39,397 nucleotides of DNA, taken from the NCBI GenBank assembly GCA_050485905.1, contig JBJHCH010000021.1, forward strand, positions 1 to 39,397, read 5' to 3'. A program made the translations under genes and the position numbers. This stretch comes from JAWLCA01 sp050485905. Lineage in GTDB: Bacteria > Pseudomonadota > Alphaproteobacteria > Rhodobacterales > Rhodobacteraceae. The notes under the pieces are model-generated. The model was not told where the DNA came from, ran no database searches, and saw nothing but the letters and a program-made list of their open reading frames with translations. Position 1 is the first letter of the stretch, and each line of letters starts with the position of its first letter. Positions 1 to 7,549 of this stretch are shown here, piece after piece.

Positions 1-85
1 CCAGCGGTGCCTGCCCCAGCGCCACCCCGGCCCCCGCCAGAGCGGCCAGAACCGGCGCCCGCCATGCGGGCTGCGCGGCGCTCAC
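1..85 (-). CDS. lnt: Apolipoprotein N-acyltransferase, N-terminal fragment (partial)
   Basis: Only the first 28 codons are inside the window; the gene runs off the left edge. The frame starts with a GTG whose last two bases form the first two bases of the corC stop (GTGA overlap), so it is translationally coupled to corC. The visible residues give a short hydrophilic start followed by an Ala/Gly/Leu-rich hydrophobic stretch ending in GQAPL, which fits the first membrane segment of Lnt. Lnt adds the third acyl chain to lipoproteins at the inner membrane. The identification rests mostly on the conserved order phoH-ybeY-corC-lnt; the fragment alone is too short to prove it. Confidence 0.6.
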   Translation of the reverse strand, partial: MSAAQPAWRAPVLAALAGAGVALGQAPL

Positions 86-945
86 AGGGGCGCGGCCGCG
101 CCCGGCAGACGCACCCTCAGCCGCTTGACCCGGCGGGGGTCGGCGTCCACCACCTCGAACTCGACGCCGGCGGGATGGTGGATCACCTCGCCCCGCGCGG
201 GCACCCGGCCGGCCAGAACGAAGACGAGGCCGCCCAGCGTGTCGGCCTCCTCATCCTCCAGCGGCTCGGACAGGTCGATACCGACCTCGGCCTCGAATTC
301 CTCCAGATCGGCCTTGGAGAGCGCCAGATAGACGCCCGGCTTTTCCAGCGTCCAATGCCCGTCCTCGGCCGTGTCGTGCTCGTCGGAAATGTCGCCGATC
401 ACCTGTTCGATCAGATCCTCGATGGTGACCAGCCCGTCGACACCGCCGTATTCGTCAATCACCAGCGCCATATGCGTCCGCTCGGCCTGCATCTTCTGCA
501 GCAGGATCGACAGCGGCATCGACGGCGGCACGAAGAGCATCGGCCGCAGCAGCTTGCGCAGCGACAGCCGGTTGCCTGCGCCGTTGAAGCCGCATTCCAA
601 CGCGAAGTCCTTCAGCAGCAGAAGGCCCAGCGGATGGTCCAGCGTATCCTTGTAGACCGGGACGCGCGAGAACCCGCTTGCGCGAAACACCTCTACCAGT
701 TCCGCCTTGCCGATATCGACGGGAACCGCGACCACATCGGCCTTTGGCACCGACACATCCTCGACCCGCAGCCGGCGCAGGTTGCTCAGCGCAACCAGCG
801 GCCTGCTTGCGGCTGACTCGTCCTCGTCATCATCTTCGGAGGGGTTCAGGGCATCGAGCAGGCGTCCAAACAGCCCGCGTTGCCCGCTTTCGTCCAGTTC
901 CAGCGCGCCTTGCGCTGCCCTAGACCCGTCGCCAGTGTCGCTCAT
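82..945 (-). CDS. corC: CorC/YbeX-type CBS-domain protein
   Basis: A 287-residue protein of the CorC/HlyC class. It lacks the N-terminal DUF21 membrane region of the longer relatives and is therefore cytosolic. An acidic N-terminal linker (residues 37-44, DDDEDES-like) is followed by two CBS domains (about residues 60-185, including the VIDEYGGVDGLVTIEDLIEQ region) and a C-terminal CorC_HlyC transporter-associated domain. The family has been linked to Mg/Co efflux and to ribosome or envelope homeostasis; no enzymatic motif is visible. The start ATG at 945 has AAAGGA three bases upstream. It lies 24 bases after ybeY and overlaps lnt, so it is in the middle of the phoH operon. Confidence 0.9.
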   Translation of the reverse strand: MSDTGDGSRAAQGALELDESGQRGLFGRLLDALNPSEDDDEDESAASRPLVALSNLRRLRVEDVSVPKADVVAVPVDIGKAELVEVFRASGFSRVPVYKDTLDHPLGLLLLKDFALECGFNGAGNRLSLRKLLRPMLFVPPSMPLSILLQKMQAERTHMALVIDEYGGVDGLVTIEDLIEQVIGDISDEHDTAEDGHWTLEKPGVYLALSKADLEEFEAEVGIDLSEPLEDEEADTLGGLVFVLAGRVPARGEVIHHPAGVEFEVVDADPRRVKRLRVRLPGAAAPL

Positions 946-969
946 TGGTCCTTTCCAATTGACCTGATG

Positions 970-1497
970 CTATTCTTCCGTGACCAGATATGGGTCGTCG
1001 ACCCCGAGGCCCGCAAGTATCCGCGCCTCCAGCCCCTCCATCAGGGCCGCATCGACGTCGGCGATATGATCATACCCCAGCAAATGCAACGTGGCATGAA
1101 CGATCAGATGCGTGGCGTGATCGGAAAGCCGCTTGTCCTGCGCCGCCGCCTCGGCCGCGCAGGTATCATACGAGATCGCTATATCGCCGAGTTCAGTCGG
1201 CATGTCCGGATCGCCGGATGGCAGGGCCGGCGACAGACCCGGCGCGGCTGCGGCCCTGTCGACCGATGGCCACGAAAGCACGTTCGTCGGCTGCGCCTTG
1301 TCGCGAAAATCGGCGTTGAGCCCGGCGATCCGGTCGTCGTCGCAGGCCAGAAGGCTGATCTCGAACCCGGCAGGGTCGAGACCAAGATGCGCCAGCGTCG
1401 CGCCCGCCGCCGCGTCGGCCAGCGCCGGCAGGTCGATTGCCTGCCAGCGGCCATCCTCGATCAGTGTGTCACACGGGCCGGGCATCGTCGCGTTCAT
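970..1497 (-). CDS. ybeY: Endoribonuclease YbeY
   Basis: A 175-residue UPF0054 metalloprotein. The zinc-binding signature HATLHLLGYDH is complete near residues 133-143. YbeY takes part in 16S rRNA 3' end maturation and ribosome quality control. The ORF begins 29 bases inside the 3' end of phoH, a common coupled arrangement. The first ATG (1497) has GAGG three bases upstream; a second ATG twelve bases further in is also possible. Family members usually begin close to the sequence after CDTLIEDGRW, so the exact N-terminus is uncertain by a few residues. It is followed directly by corC. Confidence 0.93.
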   Translation of the reverse strand: MNATMPGPCDTLIEDGRWQAIDLPALADAAAGATLAHLGLDPAGFEISLLACDDDRIAGLNADFRDKAQPTNVLSWPSVDRAAAAPGLSPALPSGDPDMPTELGDIAISYDTCAAEAAAQDKRLSDHATHLIVHATLHLLGYDHIADVDAALMEGLEARILAGLGVDDPYLVTEE

Positions 1498-2476
1498 AGG
1501 CCTCGATGATGCGGGCGACCAGCGGGTGGCGCACCACGTCCTTTGACGTGAAGTAGCTGAAGGCCACGCCCTTCACGCCGTCGAGGATGCGCTCTGCATC
1601 GGCCAGCCCCGAGGAAACGCCGCGCGGCAGGTCGATCTGGGTGCGGTCGCCGGTGATGACCATGCGCGACCCCTCGCCCAGCCGGGTCAGGAACATCTTC
1701 ATCTGCATGGATGTCGCGTTCTGCGCCTCATCCAGCACCACGAAGGCATTGGCCAGCGTGCGACCGCGCATGAAGGCCAGCGGCGCGATCTCGATCCGCT
1801 TCTCCTCGAACAGGCGCTGCAACTGCTTGGCCGGGATGAAATCGTTCAGCGCGTCGTAGAGCGGCTGCATGTAGGGATCGACCTTTTCCTTCATGTCTCC
1901 GGGCAGGAAACCCAGCCGCTCGCCGGCTTCTACCGCCGGGCGTGACAGGATGATCTTGTCCACCTGCCCGCCAAGGAACATGGTGACCCCAACCGCCACG
2001 GCCAGATAAGTCTTGCCGGTGCCCGCGGGACCGATGCCGAAGGCGAGTTCGTTCGCGAAAAGCTGGCGGACGTAGGTTTTCTGTGCCTCGGTGCGCGGCT
2101 CGATCACCTTCTTGCGGGTGCGCAACTCGACCCGTCCGCCCTGGAACATCTCCAGCTGCTCGCCTGGATCGGGGGCGGGCCGTCCCATGCGGATGGTCGC
2201 ATCAAGATCGCCCGCGTCCAGCCCGCGGCCGTCTTCCAGCCGGGCGTAGACGGCCTTCAGCACGTCGACGGCCTGTTCGCGCGGCCCGGCCTCGCCCATC
2301 ACGGCCAGTTGATTGCCCTTGCGCAGGATCTGGACCCCCAGCGACTGTTCGATCCGCGCCAGATTGCGGTCGAATTCGCCGCACAGGTCGATGAGCAATC
2401 GGTTGTCGGGAAATTCAAGACGCGTTTCCAGAACGTCTTCGGACCGGGGCGGGGGGGTCAGCGCGCTGATGCCCAA
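1469..2476 (-). CDS. phoH: PhoH-family ATPase
   Basis: A 335-residue PhoH-like protein with a Walker A loop (GPAGTGKT), an acidic Walker B segment (FVVLDEAQNA) and an N-terminal RNA-binding-like region. The open frame extends upstream to 2560, but a TTG at 2474-2476 is preceded at six bases by AAAGGAG and gives the family-typical start LGISALTPPPRSEDVLETRL, so the TTG is chosen. The 28 upstream residues are proline-rich and look untranslated. The gene heads the phoH-ybeY-corC-lnt operon. PhoH ATPases are associated with RNA metabolism; the precise substrate is not known from sequence. Confidence 0.92.
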   Translation of the reverse strand: MGISALTPPPRSEDVLETRLEFPDNRLLIDLCGEFDRNLARIEQSLGVQILRKGNQLAVMGEAGPREQAVDVLKAVYARLEDGRGLDAGDLDATIRMGRPAPDPGEQLEMFQGGRVELRTRKKVIEPRTEAQKTYVRQLFANELAFGIGPAGTGKTYLAVAVGVTMFLGGQVDKIILSRPAVEAGERLGFLPGDMKEKVDPYMQPLYDALNDFIPAKQLQRLFEEKRIEIAPLAFMRGRTLANAFVVLDEAQNATSMQMKMFLTRLGEGSRMVITGDRTQIDLPRGVSSGLADAERILDGVKGVAFSYFTSKDVVRHPLVARIIEAYERDDARPV

Positions 2477-2731
2477 GCGGGGCTCCTTTGACAAAGTTGT
2501 GCAGGGGAAAGGTGGGGACGGCCGCGGGATTTGGCAAGCGAAAGGATTGTGACAGGGCAAGGGACCGCGGATGCGGTGCCGTTCCTGCCGATGCGCCTAC
2601 CTGCGGCCATGCCCCTCCGACAAGCGGGCGCGACGGCGCCCGTGGCCCAAGCCTAGCAAATCATCGCTGCGCTGTAAGGCGTTTTCTGCGCGCATGGTTG
2701 CGGGGCGTTGCCGATTGGTCGCGGTCGCCCG

Positions 2732-4054
2732 TCAACTGCCCGCAATTTCACCAGCCAGCGAATTCGCCCCGCTGCCGGTGATCCGCACCGCCCGCAGGTC
2801 GCCGGGAACCAGCGCAGCATCGGTCACATGGACGGCCTGCAACTGGCCGGACTTGCCCACCATCTGCCCGGGCAGGCGACCTGCCTTTTCGAACAGCACA
2901 TCGACGGTGCGGCCCACCATCGCCTGCTGGGCGGCGCGCTGCTGGTCGGTCAGCAGGGCCTGCAACCGCTGCAGCCGGTCATCGGCCACCTGCGGATCGA
3001 CCGGCGCACGCTCGGCCGCCGGGGTGCCGGGGCGGGCGGAATACTTGAAGGAATAGGCCTGCCCGTAGCCGACGGTGCGGACCAGATCCATCGTCGCCTC
3101 GAAATCGGCATCGGACTCGCCCGGAAACCCGACGATGAAATCGCCCGACAGCAGCAGATCGGGGCGCGCGGCGCGCAGGCGTTCGATCAGGCGGATGTAG
3201 TGATCGGCCGTATGCTTGCGGTTCATCGCCTTCAGGATCCGGTCGCTGCCCGACTGCACCGGCAGATGCAGATAGGGCATCAGCTTCGGCTCGTTGCCAT
3301 GCGCCGCGATCAGGTCATCCTCCATGTCGTTCGGGTGGCTGGTGGTGTAGCGGATGCGGGCCAGACCGTCGATCCGCGCCAGTTCGCGGATCAGCCGCGC
3401 AAGGCCCCAGGTGCCGCCGTCGCCCGCACCATGATAGGCGTTGACGTTCTGGCCGAGCAGGGTGATCTCGCGCGCGCCGCGGTCCACCAGCGCCTGCGCC
3501 TCGGCCAGGATGCGGGTCGCGGGGCGGCTGACCTCGGCCCCCCGGGTATAGGGCACGACGCAGAAGGCGCAGAACTTGTCGCAGCCTTCCTGCACCGTCA
3601 GGAAGGCGGAGGGTGCTGATTTCGCGCGGGTTTTCGGCAGATGGTCGAACTTGTCCTCGACCGGGAAATCGGTGTCGAGCGGGCGCGCGCCGCCCACCGC
3701 GCGGGCGGCCAGATCGGGCAGGCGATGATAGGCCTGCGGCCCCACCACCAGATCGACCAGCGGCGCGCGGCGCAGAATCTCCTCGCCCTCGGCCTGGGCG
3801 ACGCAGCCCGCCACGCCGATCTTCAGATCCGGGTTCGCGGCCTTCAGCGGCTTCAGGCGCCCGATCTCGGAATAGACCTTTTCGGATGCCTTTTCCCTTA
3901 TGTGGCAGGTGTTCAGCAGGATCATGTCGGCCTCGTCGGCGCGGTCGGTGGTGACATAGCCCTGCCCGCCCATCGCCTCGGCCATGCGCTCGCTGTCATA
4001 GACGTTCATCTGGCAGCCGTAGGTCTTGATGAACAGCTTTCTGGGCGCGGTCAT
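2732..4054 (-). CDS. miaB: tRNA-2-methylthio-N6-dimethylallyladenosine synthase MiaB
   Basis: A 440-residue methylthiotransferase that converts i6A37 to ms2i6A37 in tRNAs reading UNN codons. The N-terminal UPF0004 domain holds three cysteines (YGCQMN, NTCHIREKASEKVY, VAGCVAQAEG) for the auxiliary 4Fe-4S cluster. The radical-SAM triad CDKFCAFC follows near residue 155, and a C-terminal TRAM domain is present. It is 255 bases upstream of phoH on the same strand, as in many Rhodobacterales. Its upstream region is unusual: the nearest of two 11-bp repeat arrays begins about 75 bases before the start codon. Confidence 0.96.
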   Translation of the reverse strand: MTAPRKLFIKTYGCQMNVYDSERMAEAMGGQGYVTTDRADEADMILLNTCHIREKASEKVYSEIGRLKPLKAANPDLKIGVAGCVAQAEGEEILRRAPLVDLVVGPQAYHRLPDLAARAVGGARPLDTDFPVEDKFDHLPKTRAKSAPSAFLTVQEGCDKFCAFCVVPYTRGAEVSRPATRILAEAQALVDRGAREITLLGQNVNAYHGAGDGGTWGLARLIRELARIDGLARIRYTTSHPNDMEDDLIAAHGNEPKLMPYLHLPVQSGSDRILKAMNRKHTADHYIRLIERLRAARPDLLLSGDFIVGFPGESDADFEATMDLVRTVGYGQAYSFKYSARPGTPAAERAPVDPQVADDRLQRLQALLTDQQRAAQQAMVGRTVDVLFEKAGRLPGQMVGKSGQLQAVHVTDAALVPGDLRAVRITGSGANSLAGEIAGS

Positions 4055-4127
4055 TGCGGTCTCCGGGGTTGCGCGGCGGGTCTAGCGGAAACCGGCCAGT
4101 GCCGCAACGGGCAGGGCTGGAAGCCCT

Positions 4128-4192
4128 GCATACCTACGTATGATCTGCGTGCATCCGGCGTGCATCCGGTGTGCATACCGCGTGCATACGTT
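4128..4192 (+). repeat. 11-bp phased GTGCAT array, copy 1 (six units)
   Basis: Units read in register: GCATACCTAC (4128), GTATGATCTGC (4138), GTGCATCCGGC (4149), GTGCATCCGGT (4160), GTGCATACCGC (4171), GTGCATACGTT (4182). The TGCA cores of the last four units recur every 11 bp. The unit order matches copies 2 and 3, except that this copy has one extra GTGCATCCGG unit. Confidence 0.85.
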
Positions 4193-4221
4193 GCGGCCGC
4201 AGCCTGCCCGGATGATGCAAC
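4190..4221. repeat. 32-base segment bounded by GTTGC/GCAAC, first copy
   Basis: Starts in the last unit of array copy 1 and ends at GCAAC. A segment of the same 32-base length with the same boundaries lies at 4293-4324; the interiors share CGGAT near the right end but are otherwise diverged. The 5-bp boundary repeats could pair as a weak stem. Confidence 0.45.
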
Positions 4222-4241
4222 AGTGCCGCCGGGAACCGGGT

Positions 4242-4295
4242 GTGCATCCACGTATGATTCACATGCATCCGACGTGCATATCACATGCATACGTT
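4242..4295 (+). repeat. 11-bp phased GTGCAT array, copy 2 (five units)
   Basis: Units: GTGCATCCAC (4242), GTATGATTCAC (4252), ATGCATCCGAC (4263), GTGCATATCAC (4274), ATGCATACGTT (4285). Their order is the same as in the copy at 9417-9471. Copy 2 lies 114 bp from copy 1, measured at the GTATGAT unit. Confidence 0.85.
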
Positions 4296-4324
4296 GCGCG
4301 CGGCAGGTTGGCGGATCGCGCAAC
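4293..4324. repeat. 32-base segment bounded by GTTGC/GCAAC, second copy
   Basis: Follows array copy 2 as the segment at 4190-4221 follows copy 1. The shared length and boundaries suggest that array plus segment were duplicated as one unit. Sequence conservation inside is low. Confidence 0.4.
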
Positions 4325-4404
4325 GCCGCGCAGCCGATGGCGCGGCGCGCTGGTCGTTCGGGTCAGTCGTCCTGCAAGGGGTTCCGGTAGTTCAGCGCCG
4401 TGCG

Positions 4405-4839
4405 TCAGGTCCGGCGCAGGCGGATCACCACGTCGACGCGCGTGACCTCGGCCCCGCGGGGGGCACGGGGCAGGCGCGAGATCTCCAGCTGGTCCGCCGG
4501 GGCGTCGGTCAGCTCGGCGGTGTCTTCCCAGTAGAAATGCGGGTGATCGTCCATCCGGGTGTCGAAATAGCTTTTCGTCCCGTCGACCGTCACCTCCTGC
4601 ATCAGGCCGGCATCGCAAAAGGCGCGCAGCGTGTTGTAGACCGTGGCCAGCGACACGCCCGCGCCGCCCTGCGCGGCGGCGTACAGGCTTTCGGCGGTGA
4701 CATGCCGGTTGTGCCCGTCGCCGATCAGAAGCGTGGCAAGCGACAGCCGCTGCCGCGTCGGGCGCAGGCCGGCGCGCGCCAGCCACTGCGCCCCGCGCTG
4801 GGCCGCCTGCGGACCGGGTTTTGCAAGTGCGTCGCTCAT
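4405..4839 (-). CDS. irr: Iron response regulator Irr (Fur superfamily)
   Basis: A 144-residue Fur-family regulator. The winged helix contains LRPTRQRLSLATLL and SLATVYNTLRAFCDAGL, and the dimerisation part contains VDGTKSYFDTRMDDHPHFYWED. These match Irr, the haem-status-sensing iron regulator of alphaproteobacteria, better than Fur, because the classical Fur metal-site cysteines are absent. The HPH segment corresponds to the haem-responsive HxH region; no Gly-Cys-Pro haem motif is present. Of three possible ATGs, the one at 4839 is chosen because the -10 box ends just six bases upstream, which would exclude or disturb the others and gives a leaderless message. The gene is divergent from fabA. 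Confidence 0.88.
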   Translation of the reverse strand: MSDALAKPGPQAAQRGAQWLARAGLRPTRQRLSLATLLIGDGHNRHVTAESLYAAAQGGAGVSLATVYNTLRAFCDAGLMQEVTVDGTKSYFDTRMDDHPHFYWEDTAELTDAPADQLEISRLPRAPRGAEVTRVDVVIRLRRT

Positions 4840-4845
4840 GCCCAT

Positions 4846-4875
4846 AATATAGAGCGTGGGGGCGGGGGTTTTCAA
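4846..4875 (-). promoter_or_regulatory. irr promoter (predicted, leaderless)
   Basis: On the minus strand, TTGAAA (4875-4870) and TATATT (4851-4846) are separated by 18 bases. The expected transcription start falls at or next to the ATG at 4839. No clear Irr box (ICE-type TTTAGAA inverted repeat) was seen. Confidence 0.6.
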
Positions 4876-4922
4876 ATGAAATCAGGTCACGGCGGCGGAC
4901 CGGCACTGACGGGGCGGTGGCC

Positions 4923-4950
4923 TTGCCACTCTCCCGACGCGGGTGATACA
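4923..4950 (+). promoter_or_regulatory. fabA promoter (predicted)
   Basis: TTGCCA (4923-4928) and GATACA (4945-4950) are spaced by 16 bases, which would start transcription about 30 bases before the fabA ATG. It is a moderate match to the consensus. Confidence 0.45.
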
Positions 4951-4987
4951 CGATCTGCAACAGGGATCGACCAAGGGACCGCGCCAG

Positions 4988-5497
4988 ATGCCGGACTATC
5001 CGACCAGCTTTGACCGCGAGGGGCTGTTGAAATGCGCGCGGGGAGAGCTGTTCGGCCCCGGCAATGCCCAGCTTCCGCTGCCGCCGATGCTGATGATGGA
5101 CCGCGTGACCGAGATCTCGGGCGACGGCGGGGAACACGGCAAGGGCCATGTGGTGGCCGAATTCGACATCACCCCCGACCTGTGGTTTTTCGAATGCCAC
5201 TTTCCCGGCAACCCGATCATGCCCGGCTGCCTGGGGCTGGACGGGCTGTGGCAGCTCACCGGCTTCAACCTTGGGTGGCGCGGCTGGCAGGGGCGCGGCT
5301 ATGCGCTGGGCGTGGGCGAGGTGAAGCTGACCGGCATGGTCCGCCCCGACCGCAAGATGATCCGCTATTTCGTCGATTTCACCAAGGCCGTGCAGACCCG
5401 CCGCCTGACAATGGGCGTGGCCGACGGCCGGGTCGAGGCTGACGGCGAGGTGATCTATCTGGTCAAGGACATGAAGGTCGCCTTGTCCGCAAGCTGA
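4988..5497 (+). CDS. fabA: 3-hydroxydecanoyl-ACP dehydratase/isomerase FabA
   Basis: A 169-residue, normal-length FabA. It dehydrates 3-hydroxydecanoyl-ACP and isomerises trans-2- to cis-3-decenoyl-ACP, the branch point for unsaturated fatty acids. The active-site segment ECHFPGNPIMPGCLGLDGLW carries catalytic His71 and Asp85. The open frame begins at 4943, but the ATG at 4988 has AAGGGA nine bases upstream and gives the usual N-terminus MPDYPTSFDREGLL. It is followed by fabB after 22 bases, and the pair supplies the anaerobic unsaturation route. It lies divergent from irr. Confidence 0.96.
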   Translation: MPDYPTSFDREGLLKCARGELFGPGNAQLPLPPMLMMDRVTEISGDGGEHGKGHVVAEFDITPDLWFFECHFPGNPIMPGCLGLDGLWQLTGFNLGWRGWQGRGYALGVGEVKLTGMVRPDRKMIRYFVDFTKAVQTRRLTMGVADGRVEADGEVIYLVKDMKVALSAS

Positions 5498-5519
5498 CCG
5501 AGGAAAGCAGGAGCGCGCC

Positions 5520-6743
5520 ATGCGTCGTGTCGTCGTCACCGGAATGGGGATCGTCTCTCCCATCGGAAACACCCTGGCCGAGGTCGAGGCGTCGTTGCGC
5601 GCCGGCCGCTCCGGCATCGTCTTCGCCCCCGACTATGCCGAGCGCGGCTTTCGCAGCCAGATCCACGGCCAGCCGCAGATCGTGCTGGAGGATCACATCG
5701 ACAAGCGCAACCTGCGCTTCATGGGCGACGGCGCGGCCTATAACTTCATCGCCATGGAGCAGGCGGTGGCCGACAGCGGCCTGACCGAGGCCGAGGTGTC
5801 CAACGAGCGCACCGGCATCATCGTCGGCTCCGGCGGGCCATCGACCAAGAGCTTCTTCAAGGCGCACAACATCGTGCGCGAGGCCGGCAGCCCCAAGCGG
5901 ATCGGCCCGTTCGGCGTGACCAAGGGGATGTCGTCCACCAATTCGGCCTGTCTGGCCACGCCGTTCAAGATCAAGGGGGTGAACTATTCGATCACCTCGG
6001 CCTGCTCCACCTCCGCCCATTGCATCGGCAATGCGGCGGAACTGATCCAGATGGGCAAGCAGGACGTGATCTTTGCCGGCGGCGGAGAGGAGCTGGACTG
6101 GACGCTGTCCTGCCTCTTTGACGCGATGGGCGCGATGTCGTCGAAATACAATGACACGCCCGAGACGGCGAGCCGTGCGTTCGACGCCACCCGCGACGGC
6201 TTTGTCATCGGCGGCGGCGGCGGCGTGCTGGTGATGGAGGAGCTGGAGCATGCCAGGGCGCGCGGCGCGAAGATCTACGCCGAACTGACCGGCTATGGCG
6301 CCACATCCGACGGCTACGACATGGTTGCCCCCAGCGGCGAGGGCGGCGAACGGTCGATGCGGCTGGCTGTATCGACCCTGCCCGAGGGGCGGCGGATCGA
6401 CTATATCAACGCCCACGGCACCTCGACCCCGGCGGGCGACGTGACCGAGGTAGAGGCGGTGCGCCGCGTCTTTGGCGAGGATCATCCGCCCATCTCCTCC
6501 ACCAAGTCGCTGACCGGGCATTCCCTTGGTGCGACGGGCGTGCACGAGGCGATCTATTCGCTTCTGATGATGCGGGGCGGGTTCATCGCCGCCTCGGCCA
6601 ATGTCACCACGCTGGACCCCGCGATCCGGCCAGAGGAGATTGCCACGGAATTGCGCGAGGGGGTGGAACTGGACTCGGTGCTGTCCAACTCCTTTGGCTT
6701 CGGCGGCACCAACGCCACGCTCGTCTTCAGCCGTCACGACTAG
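5520..6743 (+). CDS. fabB: 3-oxoacyl-ACP synthase I (FabB)
   Basis: A 407-residue beta-ketoacyl-ACP synthase. The Cys-His-His triad is visible: Cys162 in TSACSTSAHCIG, His299 in INAHGTSTPAGD and His334 in LTGHSLGATG, with a glycine-rich GGGGG loop near residue 231. It elongates the cis-3-decenoyl-ACP made by FabA. The ATG at 5520 has AGGAG seven bases upstream. The pairing with fabA supports FabB rather than FabF. Confidence 0.95.
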   Translation: MRRVVVTGMGIVSPIGNTLAEVEASLRAGRSGIVFAPDYAERGFRSQIHGQPQIVLEDHIDKRNLRFMGDGAAYNFIAMEQAVADSGLTEAEVSNERTGIIVGSGGPSTKSFFKAHNIVREAGSPKRIGPFGVTKGMSSTNSACLATPFKIKGVNYSITSACSTSAHCIGNAAELIQMGKQDVIFAGGGEELDWTLSCLFDAMGAMSSKYNDTPETASRAFDATRDGFVIGGGGGVLVMEELEHARARGAKIYAELTGYGATSDGYDMVAPSGEGGERSMRLAVSTLPEGRRIDYINAHGTSTPAGDVTEVEAVRRVFGEDHPPISSTKSLTGHSLGATGVHEAIYSLLMMRGGFIAASANVTTLDPAIRPEEIATELREGVELDSVLSNSFGFGGTNATLVFSRHD

Positions 6744-6755
6744 GGGGGCGGGGGT

Positions 6756-7544
6756 ATGGCCGACCTCATGCAGGGCAAGCGCGGGCTGATCATGGGGGTG
6801 GCCAACGAACGGTCCATCGCCTGGGGCATCGCGAAAGCAATGGCGGCCGAGGGCGCGGACCTGGCCTTCAGCTATCAGGGCGAGGCCTTTGGCAAGCGGG
6901 TGGAGCCGCTGGCGGCCTCGGTCGGATCGACGCTGATGGTCGATGTGGACGTGGCCGACGATGCCTCGCTCGACGCCTGTTTCGACAAACTGGCGGCGGA
7001 ATGGGGGCGGCTGGATTTCCTGGTCCACGCCATCGCATTCTCCGACAAGGCGGAACTGCACGGGCGGTTCAAGGATACCAGCCGGGCGAATTTCCTCAAT
7101 TCGCTGAACATCTCCTGCTATTCCTTCATCGACGTCGGCCGCCGGGCGGCGGCGCTGATGCCCGATGGCGGCACGCTGCTGACCCTGACCTATCAGGGGT
7201 CGAACCGCGTCACGCCGTTCTACAACGCCATGGGCGTGGCCAAGGCGGCGCTGGAATCCGCCGTGCGCTATCTGGCCAACGACCTTGGCCCCGACGGCAT
7301 CCGGGTCAACGCGATCAGCCCGGGGCCGATGAAGACCCTGGCCGGGGCCGCCATCGGCGGGGCGCGCAAGACCTATCGCACGACAGAGATGAACGCGCCG
7401 CTCCGCGCCAATGCGACGCTGGAGGCAGTAGGCGGCACCGCCGTCTGGCTGGCCAGCGACTACGGCGCCTGCACGACCGGAGAGATCGTGCGCGTGGACG
7501 GCGGCTATCACGTTCTGGGCATGGCGCAGGTCGAGAACCTGTAG
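6756..7544 (+). CDS. fabI: Enoyl-ACP reductase (FabI)
   Basis: A 262-residue SDR-type, probably NADH-dependent, enoyl-ACP reductase. The N-terminal cofactor loop GVANERSIAWGIAK and the catalytic Tyr156-x6-Lys163 (YNAMGVAKA), with Tyr146 upstream, are the FabI pattern. It completes each elongation cycle. It begins 12 bases after fabB behind a G-rich ribosome site and closes the fabA-fabB-fabI operon. It ends only five bases from the convergent suhB stop. Confidence 0.95.
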   Translation: MADLMQGKRGLIMGVANERSIAWGIAKAMAAEGADLAFSYQGEAFGKRVEPLAASVGSTLMVDVDVADDASLDACFDKLAAEWGRLDFLVHAIAFSDKAELHGRFKDTSRANFLNSLNISCYSFIDVGRRAAALMPDGGTLLTLTYQGSNRVTPFYNAMGVAKAALESAVRYLANDLGPDGIRVNAISPGPMKTLAGAAIGGARKTYRTTEMNAPLRANATLEAVGGTAVWLASDYGACTTGEIVRVDGGYHVLGMAQVENL

Positions 7545-7549
7545 CGCCG

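Larger units (their letters stand above)
4055..4404. other. 350-bp gene-free gap between irr and miaB
   Basis: Both flanking genes are on the minus strand, so the gap contains the irr 3' end and the miaB upstream region. No open frame here has convincing codon use or a ribosome site. It holds two arrays of 11-bp GTGCAT-type units, each followed by a 32-base segment bounded by GTTGC and GCAAC. No strong Rho-independent terminator or sigma-70 promoter for miaB is evident. Confidence 0.7.

Noticed and set aside
4128..4295. CRISPR-like array
   Set aside because: The repeated unit is only 11 bp with no spacers of 30 bp or more and no cas genes; it is a phased short-unit array.
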